Counted from the stretch's first letter, positions 16,936 through 27,011 are shown. The stretch: DNA of 64,000 nucleotides from RPQJ01 sp035554635 (GCA_035554635.1 DATMIB010000213.1:13922-77921); one strand, 5' to 3'. Notes: generated by a model not told the origin, from the letters alone. Made by a program: numbers and translations.

Positions 16936-19900
16936 AGCTTTCCGAACTCTCGGTCAAGCGGCCCGTCTTCGCCGCGGTCATCAGCCTGATGCTGGTGATC
17001 CTCGGCCTGCTGGCGGCCCAGCGCCTGCCCGTGCGCGAGCTCCCCGACGTCGAGAGTCCGGTCGTCTCGGTCGAGACGAACTATCTCGGTGCGTCCGCCG
17101 ACGTCGTCGAGACCAAGATCACGCAGGTGCTCGAGGAGCGCGTTGCCGGGCTCGAGGGCATCACCAAGATCACTTCGCAGAGCACCGACGGGCGCTCGAG
17201 CATCAACATCGAGTTCGACCCGGACCGCTCCGTGGACGAGGCGGCCAACGACGTCCGCGACCGCGTCGCGCGCGTCATGGACGACCTGCCGCCCGAGGCG
17301 GACCCGCCCGAGGTGGGCAAGGTCGATTTCAATGCCGAGCCGGTGATCTGGCTCGTGCTCTCGAGCGACACGATGAACGCGCTCGAGCTGACCGACTTCG
17401 CCGAGCGCGAACTGGTCGACCGCTTCAGCGTACTGCCCGGTGTCGCGCGCGTGCGCATGAACGGCGCGCGTCGTTACGCGATGCGCGTCTGGATCGATCG
17501 CGAGGCACTCGCGGCACGGCAGATGACGGTGGCCGACGTCGAAGCCGCGTTGCGGCGCGAGAACGTGCAGCTGCCGGCGGGTCGGCTCGAGTCGTCGCAG
17601 CGTGAGCTGACGCTGCGCACGGAAACGGGCCTCAACACCGAAGCCGAGTTCCGCCAGCTCGCCATCGGTCGCGGCGCCGACGGCTACCTCGTGCGGCTCG
17701 GCGAGGTCGCCGACGTGCGGCTCTCGGCCGAGAACGAACGCAGCCTCACGCGCACCAACGGCGTGCCCGGCCTCAGCATCGGCGTCGAGCAGATCTCGAA
17801 GGCGAACACGATCGCCGTCGCCCGGGCCGTGCGCGCCGAGCGGGAACGCGTCGTGCAGGACCTGCCGGAGGGCACGCGCCTCGAGGTCAATCTCGATCGC
17901 TCGGTCTTCATCGAGGAATCGATGAAAGAGGTGGTCGAGGCGCTCGTGATCGCGATGGCGCTCGTGATCGGCGTGATCTACGTCTTCCTCGGCAACGCAC
18001 GCGCCACGCTCGTGCCGGCCGTCACGATCCCGGTGTCGATCATTGCGGCTTTCGTGGTGATGGCGGCGCTCGGCTTCTCGATCAACACGCTGACGCTGCT
18101 CGGCCTCGTGCTCGCGATCGGCCTCGTCGTCGACGACGCGATCGTCGTGCTCGAGAACATCTACCGGCGCATGGAGCGCGGCGAACCGTCCCTGGTCGCC
18201 TCGGTCGACGGCTCGCGCGAGATCGGCTTCGCCGTGGTTGCGACGACGCTCGTGCTCGTCGCCGTGTTCGTGCCGATGTCGTTCCTCGAGGGCAACGTCG
18301 GCAAGCTGTTCCGCGAGTTCGGCTTCACGATCGCGGCGGCGGTCGCGTTCTCCGCGCTGATCGCGCTGACCCTGACGCCGATGCTGACCTCGAAGCTGTT
18401 CGCGCGCGGCGTTCGCCGTTCGCGCATGACCGAGGCCGTCGAGGCGTTCTTCGCGCGGCTCTCGGCCTGGTACGACGGCGTGCTGCGTGGCGCGATGCGC
18501 CGGCCCTGGTTCGTCGTGCTCGGCGCGATCGCCGCGACGGGCCTGGCGGCGGTGCTGCTGCGCGTGCTGCCGAGCGAACTGGCGCCGTCGGAAGACCGCG
18601 GCTTCATGATGATCGGCCTGAACGGCCCCGAGGGCGCCTCGCTCGACTACATGGACCGTCACGCGCGCGCGGTCGAGGGCATCGTCCGCAGGGAGATCGA
18701 GACCGGCGAGGTCGTGCGTCTCAACATCCGCGTGCCGGGCGCGTTCGGCGGCGGCGCCGAAATGAGCCAGGCGCGCGGATTCGTGCTGCTGGCGCCGTGG
18801 GACGACCGCGAGCGCACCGCCGACCAGGTTGCGCAGTCGATCCGCGGCGAACTGAACAAGCTGCCCGGCGTGCGTGGGTTCGTCACGATTCCGGGCGGCT
18901 GGGCACAGGGCCAGGGCGCGCCGGTGCAGGTCGTGCTGCAGGGCACCGAGTACGCCGACCTCGTGCAGTACCGCGACCTGCTGATGGACCGCATGGGCGA
19001 GAACCCCGGGCTCACCAACGTCAACTCGAACTACGAGGAGCGCAAGCCGCAGCTCAACGTCGCGGTGGACCGCAACCGTGCCGCGGACCTCGGCGTGTCG
19101 CTGCAGACGGTGTCGCGCACGCTCGAGACCGTGCTCGGTTCGCGCATCGTGACGACCTTCATCGATCGCGACCGTGAATACAGCGTGATCCTGCAGGGGC
19201 GCGCGGAGGACCGCGCGACGCCGGCGGACCTCGACAACCTCTACGTGCGCTCCGACCGCAGCGGCGAACTCGTGCCGCTGTCGAACCTCGTGCAGTTGAC
19301 CGAACTCGCGGGGCCGACTCGCCTCAACCGCTTCGACCGGCTGCGCTCGATCACGGTCAGCGCGGCGCTCGTGCCCGGCTACACGCTCGGCGAGGCGTTG
19401 CAGTACGTCGAAGGCGTGGTCGAGCGCGACATGCCGCCGTCGGTCAAGCTCGGCTACGACGGCCAGTCGCGCGAGTTCAAGCAGTCGGGCACGCAGCTCT
19501 ACTGGATGTTCGTGCTGGCGCTCGTGATCGTGTTCCTGGTGCTGGCGGCGCTGTTCGAGAGCTTCCTGCACCCGTTCATCATCATCACGACGGTGCCGCT
19601 CGCGATCATCGGTGCGCTGGTCGGGCTCTGGCTCTACGGCATGTCGATCAACGTGTTCAGCCAGATCGCGGCCATCATGCTCGTGGGTCTCGCCGCCAAG
19701 AACGGCATCCTGATCGTCGAGTTCGCCAACCAGCTGCGCGACCGCGGCGTCGACCACGTCGAGGCCGTGATCGAGGCGGCGGCCATCCGCCTGCGACCGG
19801 TGCTGATGACGAGCTTCTGCACGGCGTTCGGCGCGCTGCCGCTGATGCTCGCCTCGGGGGCGGGCGCACAGGCGCTGCAGGCGATCGGGGTCGTCGTGTT

Positions 19901-20084
19901 CTACGGCGTCGTGATTTCGGTGCTGCTGACGCTGCTGGTGGTGCCGGCCGTCTACGCGCTCGTCGCGCGCAACACGCGGTCGCCGCAGGCCATCGCCCAG
20001 CAGCTCGAACGGCTTCGCACACGCCTCGGGCAGGCCCAACCGGCGCCCGACGAACCCGGCAGCAGTGCGGGCGAGCGCGCCTAA
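16932..20084 (+). CDS. RND multidrug efflux transporter (inner-membrane pump)
   Basis: A 1050-residue proton-driven RND pump of the hydrophobe/amphiphile efflux group. TM1 is at about 12-30 (FAAVISLMLVILGLLAA), the porter domains follow, and TM4 carries the proton-relay aspartate pair (GLVVDDAIVVLENI, about residue 400). A second porter/TM half ends near 1000 (VGLAAKNGILIVEFANQLRDRG, then VPAVYALVAR). The sequence is closer to MexK/MdtBC-like pumps than to AcrB. The start overlaps the adaptor stop (ATGA), showing translational coupling. The operon has no channel gene, so it probably borrows one; the NodT-type channel at 55449-56876 is the only candidate in the window. Substrates are unknown. 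Confidence 0.95.
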
Positions 20085-20114
20085 GTTATTGTCAAATAAG
20101 AACTAAATGGCCAA

Positions 20115-20140
20115 GGTCGGCCGGCCGGAGCTGGCCGACC
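20115..20140 (+). terminator. Hairpin downstream of the RND operon
   Basis: An 8-bp perfect stem (GGTCGGCC 20115-20122 with GGCCGACC 20133-20140) lies 30 bases after the pump stop, following an AT-rich run. No T tract follows, so its terminator role is uncertain. Confidence 0.3.
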
Positions 20141-20151
20141 CGGCGGGCTTT

Positions 20152-20159
20152 GCTACAAT
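20152..20159 (+). promoter_or_regulatory. Extended -10 promoter candidate for the M32 gene
   Basis: TGCTACAAT gives a TGn-extended -10 box (TACAAT, five of six consensus bases), 93 bases upstream of the M32 start. No good -35 box lies at the right distance, as is usual for extended -10 promoters. Confidence 0.42.
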
Positions 20160-20251
20160 CGCCACCCGTCCCGGGACGGTTCCCACCGCTCCCGACCCGA
20201 CGGGAAGTGGCCGCGGTCCGCGGCCCGACGACCGGCGATCCCGTTGCAGCC

Positions 20252-21829
20252 ATGGCACTGAGTCCGTACCAGCAGCTCGAGCAGGAATTCCGCAGGCTAC
20301 ACGCGTTTCGTGGCGCGACGAGCCTGCTGCGCTGGGATGCGGCCGTGATGATGCCGCGCGGCAGTGCCGACGTCCGTGGCGAACAGCTGGCCGCGCTCGA
20401 TGCCGAGTGCCATGCGTTGCTCACCTCGCCCAAGGTCTCGCGGTTGATCGAACGCGCGCAGGCCAACCAGGCGCAGCTCGAGGACTGGCAGCGGGCGAAC
20501 CTGCGTGAGATGCGCCGCGAGCGCGACCGCGCGATCGCGACGCCGCTGTCGCTCGTCACCCGTTTTGCGCGCGCCACCTCGCTCGCCGAAGTGCGCTGGC
20601 TCGAGGCGCGACAGGAGAACAACTTCGCGCTGTTCTCGCCGCACCTGGAGGAGGTCGTGGCCCTGACGCGCGACAAGGCCGCCGTGCTGTCGAAGGCGCT
20701 CGGCCTGGCGCCGTACGATGCCTTGATCGATGGCTTCAGCCCCGGCTTCCTGAGCGCGGACCTCGACCACCTGTTCCGTCATCTCGGTCGTCGCCTGCCT
20801 ACGCTCATCCGCGCGGCCATCGACGTGCAGGCGGAACGTCCGCCGTTGCCGCTCGACGGCAAGGTCAGCCTGTCGAAGCAGCGGTCGCTCGCGCTCGACG
20901 TCATGCGTGCGCTCGGATTCCCGTTCCACCGCGGTCGCCTCGACGAGGCGAGCCACGCGTTCACCGAAGGCGTCTGGGGCGACGTGCGCGTCACGACGCG
21001 GTTCGACACCCGCGATCCGTTCACCTCGCTGATGGGCGTGCTGCACGAGACCGGCCAGGCGATGTACGACCTCGGCCTGCCGGCGGCCTGGCGCGACCAG
21101 CCGGTCGGCCGCGACCGCGGCATGGCGCTCGAGGAGAGCCAGTCGCTGCTGCTCGAGATGATCGTCGGCCGCAGCCGGCCGTTCCTGCAATGGTTGCGAC
21201 CGCTGCTCGAGAAGCACCTGGGCGTCAGCGGGCCGGCCTGGGACATCGAAAACCTTTATCGCACGCTGACACGTGTCCGGCGCAGCGCGGTTCGCGCCGA
21301 CGCCGACGAGCTGACCTATCCCGTGCACATCATGGTGCGCTACGAGCTCGAGAAGCAGATTCTCGAGGGCACGCTGCCGGTGCGTGAGCTGCCCGATGCC
21401 TGGCGCGCGGCCTTCGAGAGCCGGCTCGGCCTGCGGCCGTCGACCGACACCGAGGGCTGCCTGCAGGACGTGCACTGGGCGATCGGTTCGTTCGGTTATT
21501 TCCCGTCGTACGCGCTCGGGTCGCTGATCGCGGCGCAGCTTCACGAAAGCCTGCGCGCCGAGGCCGAGCATTTCGACTCCGACATCGCCGCGGGCCGGTT
21601 CGCGGGACTGTTCGAGTGGCTGCGCCAGAACGTGCACGGGCGTGGCGCGAGCGTCAGTGCGCAGGAACTGATCCAGACCGCGACCGGAAAACCACTCAGC
21701 GCCGCGCCGTGGCTGCGTTACGCCGAGGCAAAATACCTCGAGGATGCGCCCGAGTTCGCCGCCAGCGACCTCGACGAGACGGGCGAGCACGCGATCCCAC
21801 AGGTCGCCGCCGCCCCGGAGACCCATTGA
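20252..21829 (+). CDS. M32 family carboxypeptidase homologue with altered active site
   Basis: A 525-residue relative of carboxypeptidase Taq, close to the normal ~500 residues, with typical opening WDAAVMMPRG. The family motifs are present in order, but key residues are changed. HPF is HAF; DVRVTTRF is intact; the zinc motif HEXXH reads HETGQ (265-269), so the second zinc histidine is Gln; and the HESQ motif reads EESQ (294-297). The late motif VRADADE is intact. By family knowledge, loss of a zinc-ligand histidine should abolish or strongly alter metallopeptidase activity, so this may be a pseudoenzyme or use another metal geometry. The ATG at 20252 starts the conserved region. ttcA follows 37 bases downstream. 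Confidence 0.88.
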   Translation: MALSPYQQLEQEFRRLHAFRGATSLLRWDAAVMMPRGSADVRGEQLAALDAECHALLTSPKVSRLIERAQANQAQLEDWQRANLREMRRERDRAIATPLSLVTRFARATSLAEVRWLEARQENNFALFSPHLEEVVALTRDKAAVLSKALGLAPYDALIDGFSPGFLSADLDHLFRHLGRRLPTLIRAAIDVQAERPPLPLDGKVSLSKQRSLALDVMRALGFPFHRGRLDEASHAFTEGVWGDVRVTTRFDTRDPFTSLMGVLHETGQAMYDLGLPAAWRDQPVGRDRGMALEESQSLLLEMIVGRSRPFLQWLRPLLEKHLGVSGPAWDIENLYRTLTRVRRSAVRADADELTYPVHIMVRYELEKQILEGTLPVRELPDAWRAAFESRLGLRPSTDTEGCLQDVHWAIGSFGYFPSYALGSLIAAQLHESLRAEAEHFDSDIAAGRFAGLFEWLRQNVHGRGASVSAQELIQTATGKPLSAAPWLRYAEAKYLEDAPEFAASDLDETGEHAIPQVAAAPETH

Positions 21830-21866
21830 TGTGCCTGGCGTCGAGCGTGTCGTTGCGGGGAGCCGC

Positions 21867-22781
21867 ATGAGTGCCGTGGTCGTCGAACCGGGCGGCGCGG
21901 CTCGAGTGCCTGCGCCGCGCAAGGCATCCGGCACGTTCAAGAAGCTGCAGGCGCGGCTGCGCGGGCTGACCGGCAAGGCGATCGCGGACTTCCGCATGAT
22001 CGAGGACGGCGACCGCGTCATGGTCTGCCTGTCCGGCGGCAAGGATTCGTACACGCTGCTCGACCTGCTGCTGTCGTTGCAGCGCAGTGCGCCGGTCCGC
22101 TTCGAGCTCGTCGCGGTGAACCTCGACCAGAAGCAACCCGGTTTCCCGGCGCATGTGCTGCCCGACTACCTCACCTCGCTCGGCGTGCCGTTCCACGTGA
22201 TCGAGCAGGACACCTACCGCGTCGTGAAGCGCGTCGTGCCCGAGGGGCGCACCATGTGCGCGCTCTGTTCGCGGCTGCGTCGTGGCGCGCTCTATCGCTA
22301 CGCGAGCGAACACGGCATCACCAAGGTCGCGCTCGGCCATCACCGCGACGACATCGTCGAGACGATGTTCCTGAACCTGTTCTTCGGCGGTCGGCTCAAG
22401 GCCATGCCGCCGAAGCTGCTGTCCGAGGACGGCCGCCACATCGTGATCCGTCCGCTCGCCTACGTCGCCGAGCGCGACGTCGAGCGCTACGCGCGGGCGC
22501 GTAACTTTCCGATCATTCCGTGCAAGCTCTGCGGCTCGCAGGACCACCTGCAGCGCGTCGCGGTCAAGAAGATGCTCGCCGACTGGGAGCGCGAATACCC
22601 CGGGCGCACGGAGACGATCTTTTCGGCGCTCGGCAACGTCTCGGCCTCGCACCTGGCCGATCCGCGCGCATTCGATTTCGGCGCGCTCGAGGCGCGTCGG
22701 TCCGCGGCGCTCGCCGCCTTGCGCGAAGCGCCCGGCAGCGACACAAACGACGACGCTGCGAAGGAACCCTGGGAAGAATGA
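21867..22781 (+). CDS. ttcA: tRNA 2-thiocytidine synthetase TtcA
   Basis: Installs 2-thiocytidine at position 32 of certain tRNAs, using ATP and an Fe-S cluster. The PP-loop SGGKDS is at 56-61. The cluster cysteines are present: Cys131 and Cys134 (MCALC) and Cys219 with Cys222 (PCKLC). The GHHRDDIVETMFLNLFFGG segment is also diagnostic. The 304 residues fit the family. I chose the ATG at 21867, preceded by GGGGAG; a GTG about 12 codons earlier would overlap the M32 end. Likely co-transcribed with the M32 gene. A cluster of CTCTCCC hairpins follows. Confidence 0.95.
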   Translation: MSAVVVEPGGAARVPAPRKASGTFKKLQARLRGLTGKAIADFRMIEDGDRVMVCLSGGKDSYTLLDLLLSLQRSAPVRFELVAVNLDQKQPGFPAHVLPDYLTSLGVPFHVIEQDTYRVVKRVVPEGRTMCALCSRLRRGALYRYASEHGITKVALGHHRDDIVETMFLNLFFGGRLKAMPPKLLSEDGRHIVIRPLAYVAERDVERYARARNFPIIPCKLCGSQDHLQRVAVKKMLADWEREYPGRTETIFSALGNVSASHLADPRAFDFGALEARRSAALAALREAPGSDTNDDAAKEPWEE

Positions 22782-22789
22782 GTGCTGTC

Positions 22790-22942
22790 ACCTCTCCCGA
22801 TCGCGGGAGAGGTCGCTCTTCACCTCTCCCGTTCGCGGGAGAGGTCGCCCGCAGGGCGGGTGAGGGCTCCGGGGGGTGAGAGGGCTCCGGGTGGCAGCTC
22901 AGACCCTCACCCCAACCCTCTCCCGCTGCACGGGAGAGGGGG
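22790..22942. repeat. Cluster of CTCTCCC hairpin repeats (family A, copy 2)
   Basis: Several hairpins in a row: CCTCTCCCGATCGCGGGAGAGG (22791-22812), a second with TTCG at its centre (22822-22843), a CGCCCGCAGGGCGGG piece at 22846-22860, and a longer element with CCCTCACCCCAACCCTCTCCCG at 22904. It fills the space between the converging ttcA and permease genes and probably ends transcription from both sides. Confidence 0.88.
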
Positions 22943-22955
22943 CAAGAGTCGCAAC

Positions 22956-24413
22956 TCAGCCCTGCTGCTGTCGCAACCGGCTGTTCCGATAGCCGTAGAA
23001 GAAGTAGATCGCGAAGCCCACGCCGGTCCAGCCGATCAGCCGGATCCAGGTGTCGTGCGGCAGCGCGTAGGCCATCGCGAAGCAGACGATCACGCCGGCG
23101 ACGCCGGTGAACTTTGCGAACGGTACGCGAAATGCGCGCGGCAGCTCCGGATGCCTGTACCGCAGCACGACCACGCCGGCGCACACGGCCGCGAACGCGA
23201 TCAGGATGCCGATCGAAATCAGCTCGCCGAGGATGTCGAGCGGAAACAGGCCGGCAAAGATCGCCGCGATCAGGCCGGTCGCGATCGTGCCGATGTGCGG
23301 CGTGCGGTACTTCGGGTGCACGCGCTGCATCGCCGGCGGCAGCAGGCCGTCGCGTGACATCGCGAGGAAGATGCGCGGCTGGCCGAGCAGCGACATCAGG
23401 ATCACCGAGGTCAGGCCCACGATGATGCCGATCTTGACGGGCAGCGCGAGCCAGCCGAGCTCCGGGTGCGCGTCGAGCGCGACGGCGACCGGGGCCGCGA
23501 CGTTGAGCTGCTCGTAGGGAACCATGCCCGTCATCACGGCCGCCATCGCGACGTACAACGTCGTCGAGACCACGAGCGCCGCCATGATGCCCCAGGGCAC
23601 GTCGCGCTGCGGGTTGCGCGCCTCCTGCGCCGTGGTCGCGGCCTGGTCGAAGCCGATGTAGGCGAAGAAGATGATCGCCGCGCCCTGCAGCACGCCGCTG
23701 TAGCCGTACTGGCCGAACGTGCCGGTGTTCTGCGGCAGGTAGGGCGTCCAGAAATCGGTCGTGACGTACTTGATGCCGACCAGGATGAACAGCACGATGA
23801 TGACGATCTTGACCGTGACCATCAGGTTGTTCGCGCGCGCCGACTGCTTCACGCCCACGTAGCAGAGCCACGACAGCGCGGCGACGATCAGCACCGCCGG
23901 CAGGTTGACGACCGCACCGGTCAGCGCCAGGTGGTGCAGGCCGCCGGGCACCTTGCCGAACGGCGCGTTGGTCAGCGCCGGCGGCAACGTGACGCCGAAC
24001 TCGGCGAGCAGGTTCACGACATAGCCCGACCAGCTGACAGCGACGGCCGCGCCCGACATCACGTACTCGAGCGCGAGATTCCAGCCGACGAACCAGGCCA
24101 CGCCCTCGCCGAGCGTCGCATACGCGTAGCTGTACGCGCTGCCCGAGACCGGGATCATCGACGCCAGCTCCGCGTAGCACATGGCCGCCAGCCCGCAGCC
24201 GAGCGCCGCCACGAGGAAGGCCAGCGTCACGGCCGGGCCCGTGTGCAGCGCGGCCACCGTGCCGGTCAGCACGAAAATGCCGCTGCCGATCATCGACCCG
24301 AGACCGATGGCCATCAGCGCCCGTCGATCGAGGACTCGATTCAGCTTGGGCCCGGACTCCAGCTCGCGATTGATCGTGGCGACCGACTTGCGGGCCGTCA
24401 GCTGTTTCAGCAC
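22956..24413 (-). CDS. APC superfamily amino-acid permease
   Basis: A 485-residue secondary transporter of the cationic-amino-acid-transporter-like APC group. Twelve or so membrane helices are visible, starting with the TM1 substrate motif IGLGSMIGSGIFVLTG (about 36-51) and including GFDQAATTAQEARNPQRDVPWGI in the middle. The N-terminal ~30 residues are cytosolic. It imports amino acids with protons or exchanges them; the exact substrate cannot be inferred. The GTG at 24413 has GGGGGAG nine bases upstream. It diverges from the phosphatase-DraG operon 94 bases away and converges on ttcA. Confidence 0.9.
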   Translation of the reverse strand: MLKQLTARKSVATINRELESGPKLNRVLDRRALMAIGLGSMIGSGIFVLTGTVAALHTGPAVTLAFLVAALGCGLAAMCYAELASMIPVSGSAYSYAYATLGEGVAWFVGWNLALEYVMSGAAVAVSWSGYVVNLLAEFGVTLPPALTNAPFGKVPGGLHHLALTGAVVNLPAVLIVAALSWLCYVGVKQSARANNLMVTVKIVIIVLFILVGIKYVTTDFWTPYLPQNTGTFGQYGYSGVLQGAAIIFFAYIGFDQAATTAQEARNPQRDVPWGIMAALVVSTTLYVAMAAVMTGMVPYEQLNVAAPVAVALDAHPELGWLALPVKIGIIVGLTSVILMSLLGQPRIFLAMSRDGLLPPAMQRVHPKYRTPHIGTIATGLIAAIFAGLFPLDILGELISIGILIAFAAVCAGVVVLRYRHPELPRAFRVPFAKFTGVAGVIVCFAMAYALPHDTWIRLIGWTGVGFAIYFFYGYRNSRLRQQQG

Positions 24414-24507
24414 TTGGAGCGCTCCCCCTGGGGCTTTTGCCCAAGTCTCTCACAGGGGGCGGCCCGCCGGCACCCGGCTCGGCACGGGCCTGAACTATCA
24501 TGCGCGG

Positions 24508-25986
24508 ATGGATCCGGGCACTGCCACCGCCGCGACACCTCTGCCGCCACGCCCCGTCGAGGACACCTACTGGGTCGTGCCGGGGCGGCTGCTCGTGGGT
24601 GCGCACCCCGGGTCGCGCTCGCGCGCGCAGGCCATGCACAGGTTGCGACGCTTCCTCGAAAGCGGCGTCACGTGCTTCATCGACCTGACCGAACCGGACG
24701 AGACGCCCGCCTACGAAACGCTGTTGCCGTTCGCGACCCCGGCGGGACGTCGGATCGAATACCTGCGTGAGCCGATCGTCGACCACGGCGTGCCTGCCAG
24801 TCGCGAGACGATGGCGCGGATCGTCTCGATGCTCGATGGCGCGCTCGCCTCGGACCACCTCGTCTACCTGCATTGCCGTGCCGGCATCGGTCGCAGTGCG
24901 ATGGCGGCGGCGTGCTGGCTCGCCGAACGCGGCGGCGACGCCGATCGCGCACTCGCGCAGCTCGCCGACGCGTGGCCGCAGGCTGCGCAGTCGCGGTTCT
25001 GGTCGCGCGTGCCGGAAACCGAACAGCAGCGCAAGTTCGTGCTGGACTGGCCACTCGCGGGGCAGGGCTCGGCGTCGTCGCGGCCCTCGACGGTGTCGCT
25101 GCAGTCGCGCCTGCGCGGCGCCTGGTTCGGCCTCGCGCTCGGCGATGCCTGGGGCGCTGCAAGTCGGCGCGACGATGGCGGGGACGGCTCGCTCGCGTGG
25201 ACCCAGCACACGGCGCTCGCGTTGTGCGCCGCGGAAAGTCTCTTCGCCACGGGTGCGTTCGATGCGCGCGACCAGGTCGAGCGCTTCGTGCGCTGGCAGC
25301 GCGCGGGGCATTGCGCTGCGACCGGCGCACCGCCCGGGGCGGCCGTGACTGCCGACGTCGCCAAGGCGCTTGCGACATTCCAGTGGCGGCGCTCGCCGAT
25401 GGCCGGCTCGCACGACCCGGGCGACGTGGCGGCCACGGCACTGCCGCGCGTGCTCGCCGCGGCTGCGTTTTCGCCCAGCGATCCGGCGGCAGCCGTGGCG
25501 CTGGCCGCCGAGTGCGCACGACCGACGCATCAGTCGCCGGTGATCCTCGACGCCTGTCGCGTCTATGCCGCGCTGCTGGTGAGTGCACTGCGCGCGGAGC
25601 CTGCCGCGTCGTGGCTCGCCAACCTGCGCGACACGACGTTGCCCGGTCTCGACGCGACGCGACTGCACCCCGACGTCGTCGCCGCCGCGACCGGCGAGGG
25701 CCCGGCCCGGCCGCACGCGCGCGGCGGGGTGCTGCAGGCCTTGCCGCTCGTCCGCCACGTCGTCGCCACCGCGCCGGGTTTCGAAGACGCGATGCGCGCG
25801 GCCTGTGCGAAAGCGGGCAACGACGCCGCGCTGCACGGCGCAATCGTTGGAGCGCTGTACGGCGCGTGGCAGGGCTTCGAGAGCCTGCCCGCCGCGGCGC
25901 TCGGGCGTCTCGCGGGCGCGGCGCAGGTCGAGGTCATCGCGGCCAGCGCACTGCAACGCGCGCTGGCGCAGGAAGTGCCTGCGTGA
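24508..25986 (+). CDS. Dual-specificity phosphatase fused to degenerate ADP-ribosylglycohydrolase domain
   Basis: A 492-residue two-domain protein. Residues ~15-175 are a cysteine phosphatase with the CX5R loop HCRAGIGRS (His122, Cys123, Arg129) and a candidate general acid in IVDHGVP. Residues ~200-490 follow the ADP-ribosylglycohydrolase (DraG) fold: LRGAWFGLALGDAWGAA, then WTQHTALAL where the family has WTDDT, and AGNDAALHGAIVGALYGA where it has a GxDxDT-type motif. The metal-binding acids at both sites are therefore missing (Gln233/His234; Ala440/Ala441), so this half is probably not a working hydrolase, though it might bind ADP-ribose. It is first in an operon, its stop overlapping the next start (GTGA). 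Confidence 0.83.
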   Translation: MDPGTATAATPLPPRPVEDTYWVVPGRLLVGAHPGSRSRAQAMHRLRRFLESGVTCFIDLTEPDETPAYETLLPFATPAGRRIEYLREPIVDHGVPASRETMARIVSMLDGALASDHLVYLHCRAGIGRSAMAAACWLAERGGDADRALAQLADAWPQAAQSRFWSRVPETEQQRKFVLDWPLAGQGSASSRPSTVSLQSRLRGAWFGLALGDAWGAASRRDDGGDGSLAWTQHTALALCAAESLFATGAFDARDQVERFVRWQRAGHCAATGAPPGAAVTADVAKALATFQWRRSPMAGSHDPGDVAATALPRVLAAAAFSPSDPAAAVALAAECARPTHQSPVILDACRVYAALLVSALRAEPAASWLANLRDTTLPGLDATRLHPDVVAAATGEGPARPHARGGVLQALPLVRHVVATAPGFEDAMRAACAKAGNDAALHGAIVGALYGAWQGFESLPAAALGRLAGAAQVEVIAASALQRALAQEVPA

Positions 25987-27011
25987 GCGGTACGACGCGC
26001 GAGCCCGCGTGGACGCGGCTCGACGACGAAGAACTGCTCGACCTGCGCTTCTGCGACCTGCGCCTGTCGCTGCGTCGCTCCGGGCTCGATGACGCCGTCG
26101 CGCGGTTGTACGAGGAATTGCAGCAGAAGGGCCTTCGCTTCCGGCCGCACGTCTGGCTGTCGGAGGAATGGTTCTCGCCCGACGGCATCCCCGGCATCGC
26201 CATCCCGTTCTACCTCGCGCACCCGCGCCTGCAGCGGCTCGAACGCCGCTTGATGCACGAGGTCGAAGGCGGCAACGACAAGTGGCTCATGCGCATCCTG
26301 CGGCACGAGACCGGCCACGCGATCGACACTGCCTTCCAGCTGCGTCGTCGCAAGACCTGGCGCCAGGCGTTCGGCAAGGCCTCGCGACGCTACCCCTCGC
26401 GTTATTTCCCGCGACCGGCGAGCCGCCGCTTCGTGCTGCACCTGGGCCACTGGTACGCGCAGAGCCATCCGACCGAGGATTTCGCCGAGACGTTCGCGGT
26501 GTGGCTGCCGCCGCGTTCCCGCTGGCGCAGCCAGTACGCGGGCTGGCCCGCGCTCGCGAAGCTCGAGTACGTCGACGCGACCATGCGCGAACTCGAGGGC
26601 CGTCGCGCCACGGTCAGCAACCGCGACGTGATCGAGCCATTGTCGGAGAACACGCGCACGTTGCGCGAACACTACCGGCGCAAGCAGCGTCGCTACGAAA
26701 TGGACACGGCGCGCACGTACGACCGCAGGCTGCTGCGCATCCTCGGCAAGGCGGAAGAGTTTCCGCGCGGCATCCACGCGGGACGCTTCCTGCGCGAAGT
26801 GAGCCCGCAGTTGCGCCGCCTGCTGATCCGGCGTGCGAGAATGCACCCTTACCTCGTTCAACACGTCCTGCGCACGGCGACGCAGCGTGCGCGTCGGATG
26901 AACCTGCGTCTCAAGCACAGTCAGCGCGTCACCAAGCGCGAGCTGCTGGTCGTGCTGGAACGCATCATGCTCGACATGCTGCTGCGCGATCGCGAAAACT
27001 ACGCCCTATGA
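25983..27011 (+). CDS. Putative zinc-binding metallopeptidase
   Basis: A 342-residue protein like the putative zinc-binding metallopeptidase families often found beside ATP-grasp ligases. The zincin motif HETGH is at 108-112, and EDFAETFAVW (Glu165/Glu169) downstream probably gives the third ligand. There is no signal peptide, so it acts in the cytosol. The last ~110 residues are strongly basic (RRKQRRYEMD, LRRLLIRRARMHPYL, RARRMNLRLKHSQRVTKREL), possibly for nucleic acid or acidic partners. The GTG start at 25983 overlaps the previous stop (GTGA), and its own stop overlaps the next ATG (ATGA). The substrate is unknown; the operon suggests it cuts something made or modified by the ATP-grasp enzyme. 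Confidence 0.8.
   Translation: MSGTTREPAWTRLDDEELLDLRFCDLRLSLRRSGLDDAVARLYEELQQKGLRFRPHVWLSEEWFSPDGIPGIAIPFYLAHPRLQRLERRLMHEVEGGNDKWLMRILRHETGHAIDTAFQLRRRKTWRQAFGKASRRYPSRYFPRPASRRFVLHLGHWYAQSHPTEDFAETFAVWLPPRSRWRSQYAGWPALAKLEYVDATMRELEGRRATVSNRDVIEPLSENTRTLREHYRRKQRRYEMDTARTYDRRLLRILGKAEEFPRGIHAGRFLREVSPQLRRLLIRRARMHPYLVQHVLRTATQRARRMNLRLKHSQRVTKRELLVVLERIMLDMLLRDRENYAL

Noticed and set aside
20933..21060. Reading the M32 HPF motif as RDPF, which would add a third lost histidine
   Set aside because: The motif order in the family places HPF before DVRVT, where SHAFTEG keeps the histidine; RDPF comes after DVRVT and is not the motif.
22564..25956. 1130-codon minus-strand open frame across the permease and DraG genes
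   Set aside because: It runs in a different frame through the permease and antisense to the phosphatase gene; no domain support.
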